From: an uncultured Clostridium sp.
GTDB lineage: Bacteria > Bacillota > Clostridia > TANB77 > CAG-508
Length of the DNA stretch: 52,465 nt
Assembly (NCBI GenBank): GCA_947575605.1
Contig: CANPNZ010000011.1
Coordinates: 1 to 52,465, forward strand
Direction of reading: 5' to 3'
Part shown: positions 47,092-52,465 of the stretch, piece by piece
How positions within the stretch are numbered: the stretch's first letter is position 1
How the letters are laid out: each line of letters starts with the position of its first letter
The notes under the pieces: model-generated
Database searches by the model: none
The model's input: the letters and a program-made list of their open reading frames with translations, nothing else
What the model was told of the DNA's origin: nothing
Translations under genes and position numbers: made by a program

Positions 47092-48456
47092 TTACAAATA
47101 AAGTATTAAACGGAAAGTTTCGAAACTATTAGCATAAATGGTATCATAGTAGTCTTGAGAACTGGTATAATAAGTACTACTATAACTATATCCACTTCCC
47201 CTAATTACACAAGGGCTAGAAGGATCTACATGGGTTTCTGTTGTCCATTCCCACTCATTACTTGCCATATCCCATATATTGCATACCTTATCTTGCTTTG
47301 CTGTATTTGATAAATTATTAGTTCCCTGTTTTGCAAAAGTAGTATTTAAACTATTTTGTCTTGCATATGGTTTGCTTGTATCATTTCTATTATCAAAAAC
47401 TTGTGCAAATACAATTGCTGTATCCCATGCATAACTATTAATCAAATCACTTGTAAAGTTTTTTCCTACATACATTTTCTTACTCAAATCTGCTGCCTGT
47501 AATTGTGTTACCCAATTATATATATAGTCATTTTCTCTTACTGTTACTGGTGCTAATCCATTATCATCTGTTTTTGCTGTTCTTTCCACACCTGTTCTTG
47601 CCTCATATCTTCCAATATAATATCCACCATTATCTCCTACACTTGTTTTAAATTCTTCGATATTTTTTGCTATACTATTTCCATAATTCAATAAATTTGC
47701 TGTATCGTTTACATTTTCTTCTTTAAAATTTCCAGAATAAGCAGTCGGAGTTCCATCTTCTGCGAAATTATATCTTCCCAGTTTTATTGTTTTCTTATTG
47801 GCCTCTGTATGTTCTTGTGCTGTATATATTTCTCCCACTGGTACCCACACAAATTGACTTCCTTTTGTTTCTTCATAACTTATATCTTCTATTACAACAC
47901 CACCTGTCACATCATCTGCAGAATCGTTTGCTATTTTAAATCCCTCTGGTATTACTATTTTATTCCCATACTGATCTTTTACCTTTGTATTCTTTTCAAA
48001 TTTTTCTATTTCTCTTGCTTCTTCCATTGTTATAAATGGATCTATTTCTGAAGTTTCAGGACCAGTTATGATTCCTTTATTATCTATTGTATAAATATTT
48101 CCAGTTTTACTAAATGTTACTGTAATTGGATTATCCCCACTTGCTATGGCTTCAACATTCAAATTTTCTAATTCATGATTCAATTCATCTACTATAATAA
48201 TACCGTCATAATCTTTTTTGGTTAACGATGCACTATAAGCTAACTTAATTTGTTCCTTTTCTTCTTCTATTATTGTATTTTTCTTGGCATCCGTCGCTTT
48301 GGTTAAAATCCCATTTTCCCCTGTTAAGGTTGCAATACTTACTGCTGCCAAAATTAATAATACAATAATGGTAATTACTAAAGCTATTAGTGTAATACCT
48401 TTGCTATTATTTCTTTTTTCCTTTATGTTTGTTGCTTTTTTCATATTAATTTTCAT
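47092..48456 (-). CDS. Prepilin-like protein with C-terminal FGE/C-type-lectin-like domain
   Basis: This 454-residue protein begins with a type IV-prepilin-like signal (NSKGITLIALVITIIVLLIL, about 17-36). A helical spine and a linker follow, then a domain of the FGE-sulfatase/C-type-lectin kind: GSQFVWVPVGEIY (about 194-206), GGYYIGRYEARTG (about 275-287), SYAWDTAIVFAQVF (about 343-356), CNIWDMASNEWEWTTE (about 389-404), ending CVIRGSGYSYSS...FRLILYL. The last 40 residues are rich in Tyr, Ser, Thr and Asp at alternate positions, as in variable regions of diversity-generating retroelements. It is an exposed, probably pilus-borne, ligand-binding protein. Confidence 0.8.
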   Translation of the reverse strand: MKINMKKATNIKEKRNNSKGITLIALVITIIVLLILAAVSIATLTGENGILTKATDAKKNTIIEEEKEQIKLAYSASLTKKDYDGIIIVDELNHELENLNVEAIASGDNPITVTFSKTGNIYTIDNKGIITGPETSEIDPFITMEEAREIEKFEKNTKVKDQYGNKIVIPEGFKIANDSADDVTGGVVIEDISYEETKGSQFVWVPVGEIYTAQEHTEANKKTIKLGRYNFAEDGTPTAYSGNFKEENVNDTANLLNYGNSIAKNIEEFKTSVGDNGGYYIGRYEARTGVERTAKTDDNGLAPVTVRENDYIYNWVTQLQAADLSKKMYVGKNFTSDLINSYAWDTAIVFAQVFDNRNDTSKPYARQNSLNTTFAKQGTNNLSNTAKQDKVCNIWDMASNEWEWTTETHVDPSSPCVIRGSGYSYSSTYYTSSQDYYDTIYANSFETFRLILYL

Positions 48457-48612
48457 TTTTCTTTTGTCCTTTCTACATTCTTATTTTAATTTTTATTATG
48501 ACTATTTTATCAATGTTTTATTTTACTGTCAATTAGTTTAGACTTTTCATTATATTTTACAAAATCTATTATTTACTGTATAATATAAGTATTATTAGAA
48601 AGGAATCCTATT

Positions 48613-49431
48613 ATGAACATCTACCAATCTTTAAACCAAATGATAGCCTATATTGAACAAAATTTAGACCAAGACATATCCTATATAAAACTAGCTCAAT
48701 TTTTAGGAGTCAATGAATACACTATGCAAAGTTTATTCTCTTTACTTTGCAATATTTCTGTTTCTGATTACATTCGAAAAAGAAGATTATCAGAAGCTGG
48801 GTTTTACTTATATAAAACAGATGCCAAAATAATAGATATCGCCTTAAAATATCAATATGAAAACCCAACCTCTTTTTCAAGAGCCTTTGAAAAATTTCAT
48901 GGCATCAAGCCAAGTCAAATAAAAAATAACCCTGAAAAATTAAAACTTTACCCTAAATTACATTTTAATGAAAACATAGACGATAGAAATGAAAAATTTG
49001 AATATAGCATTATTGAACAAGAAGAACTGGTTTTATATGGTAAAGGATTTGAAACCACACATGAAAACATTGGAAAAGAAATCCCTTTATTCTTAAAAGA
49101 AATATATGAAAAGTATTTTGATTTATATGGTTACATTGACTATGGCATGATCGTTTATAAAGATACGATAGAAGATCGATATACCACACCACATTTAGAA
49201 TACTGGGTTTTATATAAAAAGGAAATACCAGAATTTAAAAAATATACCATACCAAAAAGTAAATGGATATCTCTTTCTATCCATTCCTTCGAACCTAAAA
49301 TAATTCAAGAAATGTCACAAAAATTCTACTTATCCTTTTTACCAAGCAGCCAGTATAACATTCGACCTCTCCCAGAATTAGAATACTATCATGATGACAT
49401 TACTGAATTTTTAGTTCCTATTGAAGATTAA
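48613..49431 (+). CDS. AraC-family regulator with GyrI-like effector domain
   Basis: This 272-residue protein has an N-terminal AraC helix-turn-helix pair (about 8-105; SYIKLAQFLGVNEYTMQSLF, RKRRLSEAGFYLYKTDAKII, YENPTSFSRAFEKFHGIKPS) and a C-terminal GyrI/Rob-like effector-binding domain (about 125-270; YTIPKSKWISLSIHSFEP). It probably senses a small hydrophobic ligand and controls its own or a neighbouring gene. AGAAAGGA precedes the ATG, TATAAT lies at 48579-48584, and a terminator follows. Confidence 0.87.
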   Translation: MNIYQSLNQMIAYIEQNLDQDISYIKLAQFLGVNEYTMQSLFSLLCNISVSDYIRKRRLSEAGFYLYKTDAKIIDIALKYQYENPTSFSRAFEKFHGIKPSQIKNNPEKLKLYPKLHFNENIDDRNEKFEYSIIEQEELVLYGKGFETTHENIGKEIPLFLKEIYEKYFDLYGYIDYGMIVYKDTIEDRYTTPHLEYWVLYKKEIPEFKKYTIPKSKWISLSIHSFEPKIIQEMSQKFYLSFLPSSQYNIRPLPELEYYHDDITEFLVPIED

Positions 49432-49438
49432 TGGATAC

Positions 49439-49477
49439 AACTGACTTTTTTTTATAGTAAAAAGTCAGTTTCTTTTT
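49439..49477 (+). terminator. Terminator of the AraC gene
   Basis: AACTGACTTTTT (49439-49450) and AAAAAGTCAGTT (49459-49470) pair around an 8-base loop, followed by TCTTTTT. Confidence 0.85.
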
Positions 49478-49538
49478 ATGTTATTTTGTTATAATAATTT
49501 CAAATTGAATTCACATTTTAGGAAAGGATTGTATAAAT

Positions 49539-51476
49539 ATGAAAGAAAAAATTTTATCTGAAATCATTTTAACAGAAGAACACATCGAACCACAAGCTTG
49601 GCTTGATTTATTAAATGCTATTTCTAAACTAAATGGTTTATTTAGAAGTTGGACCATGTATGCCAAAATAGAATTAAACGAAGTGCATTTTTTCTGTCAA
49701 ACTTCTCGTATCTTACCTCCTATTATTAATTCCTTAGGAAATTTTATGATTAAAAAATTAGATATTACAGAAGATGAATTAATGGACTTCACCAGTAGAA
49801 AAGGAAGACCTTTTATTCTAACTAATAAAGAAAAAAATGTATTAGATATTTTTGATAAAGTAGAATCTTCTCGTAAACAAGAACTGAAACTAGCTAAAAT
49901 GTGTATCTTTAGTTATCGAAAAAATCATTTTTTTACCAAAACTCGCCTATTTTTTGAAAAAGCAAATAAAAGAAAAATGATTCAAAGAAAAGCACTTTTC
50001 GTTATTCCTCATGATTTTTTTAGTATTGATTTTTCTATTTATACACGTTTCTTTTATCTAAAATATGAAAATGAATATTTAGATATTCAAAAAGCATTAC
50101 CTTTACTAAGAAGTGAAAAACATAATGCTATTTTGAAAATAGATACTTTTCCTTATTTAGCAGATGACTTTTACTTATCACAAAATACTTTTGACTTTGA
50201 CAATCATTCTATTATTATAGGATCAAGTGGAACAGGAAAATCAAAATTAGCTAGTTCTATTATCTCTAATATGAATCATGAAGCGTCATTTTCCGCCAAT
50301 TATAAAGTTGTTGTTATCGATCCCCATGCCGCTTTAGAAAAAGAAATTGGTGGTTTAGATAATACAAAAGTAATTGATTTTAAAAGTCTTGACAATAGTA
50401 GTGACTTATTTATGAATTCGCCTAAAAAAGACATTCTTTCTTCAGTTGAATTAATTTTATCACTATTTCAAACTTTGATGGCTGACCAATTCAATTCTAG
50501 ATTAGAAAGAGTATTAAGGCATAGTGTTCATCTATTAATGGAAACAAATTGTCTAAATTTTACTAACTTAAGAAAATTGATTTTAGAAATGGAATATCGA
50601 AATAACCTTATTAACCAACATAAAACAAATCTGCCAGAAAGTATCCTGAATTTCTTTTTAACTGACTTTAATGAGTTGAAATCAAATTCTTATCAAGAAG
50701 CCATTGCACCAATTATCTCTTTTATTGATGAGATGGAGCTACTTCCTGCTTTTCAAAAAGAGGGCTTAAAACCACAAGTAAAAGATATTATCAAAGACAA
50801 CTTTCTTACTATCTTTTCTTTGGATCAAGCAATCTTAGGCCAAAAAGTAACAAAAACCATATCTGGACTTGTTATGCAACAATTACTAGAACTGATCCAA
50901 TCTTATAGCTATGAAGAACACATTATTTTAGTAATTGATGAAGTAGCCCTAATAGAAAATCCTATTTTAAGTAGATTTTTAGCAGAAGCTAGAAAATATA
51001 ACCTTTCTTTAATTTTAATACAACAATATTTTACACAAATTACAGAAGAGTTACGAAATGCGATTTTTGCCAATGTATCTAACTTCTATGTCTTTCGCGT
51101 TTCCAAGTCAGATGCTATGTTATTAGAAAATAATATGCATATGAATCTAGCAGTCCGAAATTCCTACAAAATAAAATTAAAAATGCTAACCGAATTAAAA
51201 AATCGTGAATGTATTGTACGTGTCAGTAGTAATGGTGTTCCTCTTCCCGCTTTTAAAGCAAAAACTTTAGAATTTGTCCCTTCTCCTAGAAGGAGAATGA
51301 ATCAAATTTTAAGAACGGATCCCTTATTAAAAGAGTTCAAAATAAAAGAACCCCCTACGGAAAAATCTTTACCCGAAAAAAACATATCGTTTCAAATTGG
51401 GGATTCTATGGAGTCACTTATGTCTCTTATGTATTCACAATCCACTGGTAGAAAAGAGGTAGAAAGTCATGGATAA
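49539..51476 (+). CDS. VirB4/HerA/TraG-like P-loop ATPase
   Basis: This 645-residue protein has a divergent N-terminal half (about 1-215) and a RecA-type ATPase: SIIIGSSGTGKSKLASSII (about 223-241, Walker A), VVVIDPHAALEKEI (about 256-269), HIILVIDEVALIE (about 463-475, Walker B) and SLILIQQYFTQITEELRNAI followed by ANVSNFYVFRVSKSDAMLLE. That last block is typical of conjugation/HerA-like DNA pumps (gNv-x-FRv-x-DA). It overlaps the next gene by 8 bp. No other conjugation gene lies in the window, so a stand-alone DNA-handling or defence role is as likely as conjugation. Confidence 0.78.
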   Translation: MKEKILSEIILTEEHIEPQAWLDLLNAISKLNGLFRSWTMYAKIELNEVHFFCQTSRILPPIINSLGNFMIKKLDITEDELMDFTSRKGRPFILTNKEKNVLDIFDKVESSRKQELKLAKMCIFSYRKNHFFTKTRLFFEKANKRKMIQRKALFVIPHDFFSIDFSIYTRFFYLKYENEYLDIQKALPLLRSEKHNAILKIDTFPYLADDFYLSQNTFDFDNHSIIIGSSGTGKSKLASSIISNMNHEASFSANYKVVVIDPHAALEKEIGGLDNTKVIDFKSLDNSSDLFMNSPKKDILSSVELILSLFQTLMADQFNSRLERVLRHSVHLLMETNCLNFTNLRKLILEMEYRNNLINQHKTNLPESILNFFLTDFNELKSNSYQEAIAPIISFIDEMELLPAFQKEGLKPQVKDIIKDNFLTIFSLDQAILGQKVTKTISGLVMQQLLELIQSYSYEEHIILVIDEVALIENPILSRFLAEARKYNLSLILIQQYFTQITEELRNAIFANVSNFYVFRVSKSDAMLLENNMHMNLAVRNSYKIKLKMLTELKNRECIVRVSSNGVPLPAFKAKTLEFVPSPRRRMNQILRTDPLLKEFKIKEPPTEKSLPEKNISFQIGDSMESLMSLMYSQSTGRKEVESHG

Positions 51477-52176
51477 AAAACAAGCACTTGAAATTGTTAA
51501 TCAAACTTTTAAAATGATATTTGAAAAACCAAATCCTGTTCCCTTAGAAACTATCTTTTCTAAGTTTGCTTTTGATATCAAACTTCCTAAAAAAGTAACA
51601 GATAGTTTAACTGGGCAAGAAACTTGGACAGAAATTTTGCATAGTAATCTTTTTATTACACAAACCAATATGAGAACCTATGATCAGCAAAAAGGCTGGA
51701 TGCTTCCTAAACAAGATGTAAAGAATCTGAAAGATGTCCTTGATATCTGGAAAAAAATCAATTATACCACAACGGAAAGACAATATGATTGTATTAATGT
51801 GGCTCAAAGTGATCCTGTTTACAAATGTGAAAATGTTTTTCACTGTTCGGATTGTCACCGTAGTAAAAATATTGTATTTTGTGATGGAGCAGTTAATTGT
51901 GAATCTACAATTGCCTCTCAAAGAACGGCTGATTCTGGATTTTGCTTACGTGTAGATGATTCGACTTCTTGTACTAATAGCTATAATGTAATCTGTTCCA
52001 ATACGATTAGTAATTCTTTTTTTATACAAGATTGTAGTAATTTACATGAGTGCCTTTTTTGTAGCCATATTGCGAATAAAAAATATTGCATTTCTAATAT
52101 GCAATTTGAGGAAAAAGAATACTTTATGATTAAAAATGAGGTTATTAATTGGATCTTAAATTCTTTAGAAAAATAA
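51469..52176 (+). CDS. Cysteine-rich repeat protein coupled to the ATPase
   Basis: This 235-residue protein has an N-terminal region without recognisable motifs (about 1-110) and a region (about 115-215) of short repeats with regularly spaced cysteines (KCENVFHCSDCHRSKNIVFC, DGAVNCES, SGFCLRV, CTNSYNVIC, IQDCSNLHECLFCSHIANKK). The closing YCISNMQFEEKEY resembles the ends of Cys-rich repeat proteins seen in Patescibacteria. A beta-solenoid with metal sites is one reading. The 8-bp overlap with the ATPase gene indicates translational coupling and a shared function. I recognise no named family. Confidence 0.65.
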   Translation: MDKKQALEIVNQTFKMIFEKPNPVPLETIFSKFAFDIKLPKKVTDSLTGQETWTEILHSNLFITQTNMRTYDQQKGWMLPKQDVKNLKDVLDIWKKINYTTTERQYDCINVAQSDPVYKCENVFHCSDCHRSKNIVFCDGAVNCESTIASQRTADSGFCLRVDDSTSCTNSYNVICSNTISNSFFIQDCSNLHECLFCSHIANKKYCISNMQFEEKEYFMIKNEVINWILNSLEK

Positions 52177-52259
52177 GTATTGTTTGGACAAATTTTGGAC
52201 AAGTAACACGCTTTTATTGCTTTTTCATAAATATGGATAGCATTCTAATTATATTTATT

Positions 52260-52351
52260 TGGCGGAGTGAGTGGGATTCGAACCCACGGGCCGCTATTCG
52301 CGACTACTACAGTTCCAGTGTAGCTCGTTATGACCACTTCGATACCACTCC
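52260..52351 (-). tRNA. tRNA-Ser (anticodon GGA)
   Basis: On the minus strand GGAGTGG (52351-52345) pairs with the 3' acceptor strand. The anticodon arm CTACA-CTGGAAC-TGTAG gives anticodon GGA. A long variable arm (TAGTCGCGAATAGCGGC) marks a class II serine tRNA, the T arm is GTGGG-TTCGAAT-CCCAC, and the discriminator is G with an encoded CCA (52262-52260). Confidence 0.95.
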
Positions 52352-52364
52352 GTTTCTATTGCCT

Positions 52365-52393
52365 ATTATACACTATTTTCTTTCATAATACAA
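52365..52393 (-). promoter_or_regulatory. Promoter of tRNA-Ser
   Basis: On the minus strand TTGTAT (52393-52388), 17 bases, TATAAT (52370-52365), about 14 bases before the tRNA. Beyond it (52394-52465) I see nothing further. Confidence 0.7.
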
Positions 52394-52465
52394 TCCCTTA
52401 TTTTTTTTAGTGTGATTAATTTATGATAAGATCACCCTAAGAGAATATCTGATGAAAAGTTCACC

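Noticed and set aside
52149..52388. Reading frame with WRSEWDSNPRAAIRD
   Set aside because: It is the translated complement of the tRNA-Ser gene, a common false protein.

Overview
The window is AT-rich, with strong GGAGG-type ribosome binding sites and a Gram-positive stress toolkit: ctsR-mcsA-mcsB-clpC with CtsR boxes, and hrcA-grpE-dnaK-dnaJ with CIRCE elements. It also carries MEP-pathway dxs, sortase/LPXTG and cohesin/dockerin surface proteins, a GGGtGRT protein and prepilin-like proteins. This points to an uncultured anaerobic gut-type Clostridia genome; a lineage such as CAG-508/TANB77 is only a guess.

Layout. 1-2.7 kb: mutS2 with an apparent +1 frameshift. 2.7-6.0 kb: a coiled-coil protein, ylmH and dxs. 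6.2 kb: a small cupin. 6.5-11.6 kb: the ctsR operon, interrupted by an oppositely oriented 49-residue membrane-protein gene. 11.6-12.9 kb: an Rpn-family nuclease. 13.4-14.8 kb: NfeD and an SPFH protein. 14.8-17.8 kb: alr and small metabolic or transport genes. 18-20 kb: the GGGtGRT protein and a NifU-like scaffold. 20-25.8 kb: a YezG-like immunity protein and the glycolytic genes gpmI, tpiA and pgk with two Nudix hydrolases. 26-32.8 kb: a surface locus (1673-residue dockerin/Ig-repeat protein, LPQTG-anchored cohesin, class D-like sortase, divergent XRE regulator with palindromic operators). 32.8-38 kb: the hrcA regulon. 38-43.6 kb: Dps, a transporter, murI, membrane proteins, a flavodoxin and an AIM24-like protein. 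43.9-47 kb: an ABC-2 transporter and an NMN-adenylyltransferase-like gene. 47-52.4 kb: a prepilin with an FGE/C-type-lectin-like domain, an AraC regulator, a VirB4/HerA-like ATPase coupled to a cysteine-rich repeat protein, and tRNA-Ser(GGA).

Most striking observation. Four unrelated genes (mutS2, the class D-like sortase, the XRE regulator and the NMNAT-like gene) are each broken by one extra base. In all four the zero-frame codon at the break is CGG. Skipping its C restores the conserved protein and puts a glycine codon (GGT, GGC, GGA, GGG) in the A site. By manual reading, the only other in-frame CGG codons in the window are two in the small cupin gene. The pattern suggests +1 recoding at CGG (CGGN read as Gly), or a very specific systematic artefact.

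A second theme is hairpins whose 5' arm overlaps the stop codon of the upstream gene. Several contain inserted palindromic repeat elements with lineage-specific cores, and their arms differ between copies but stay complementary.
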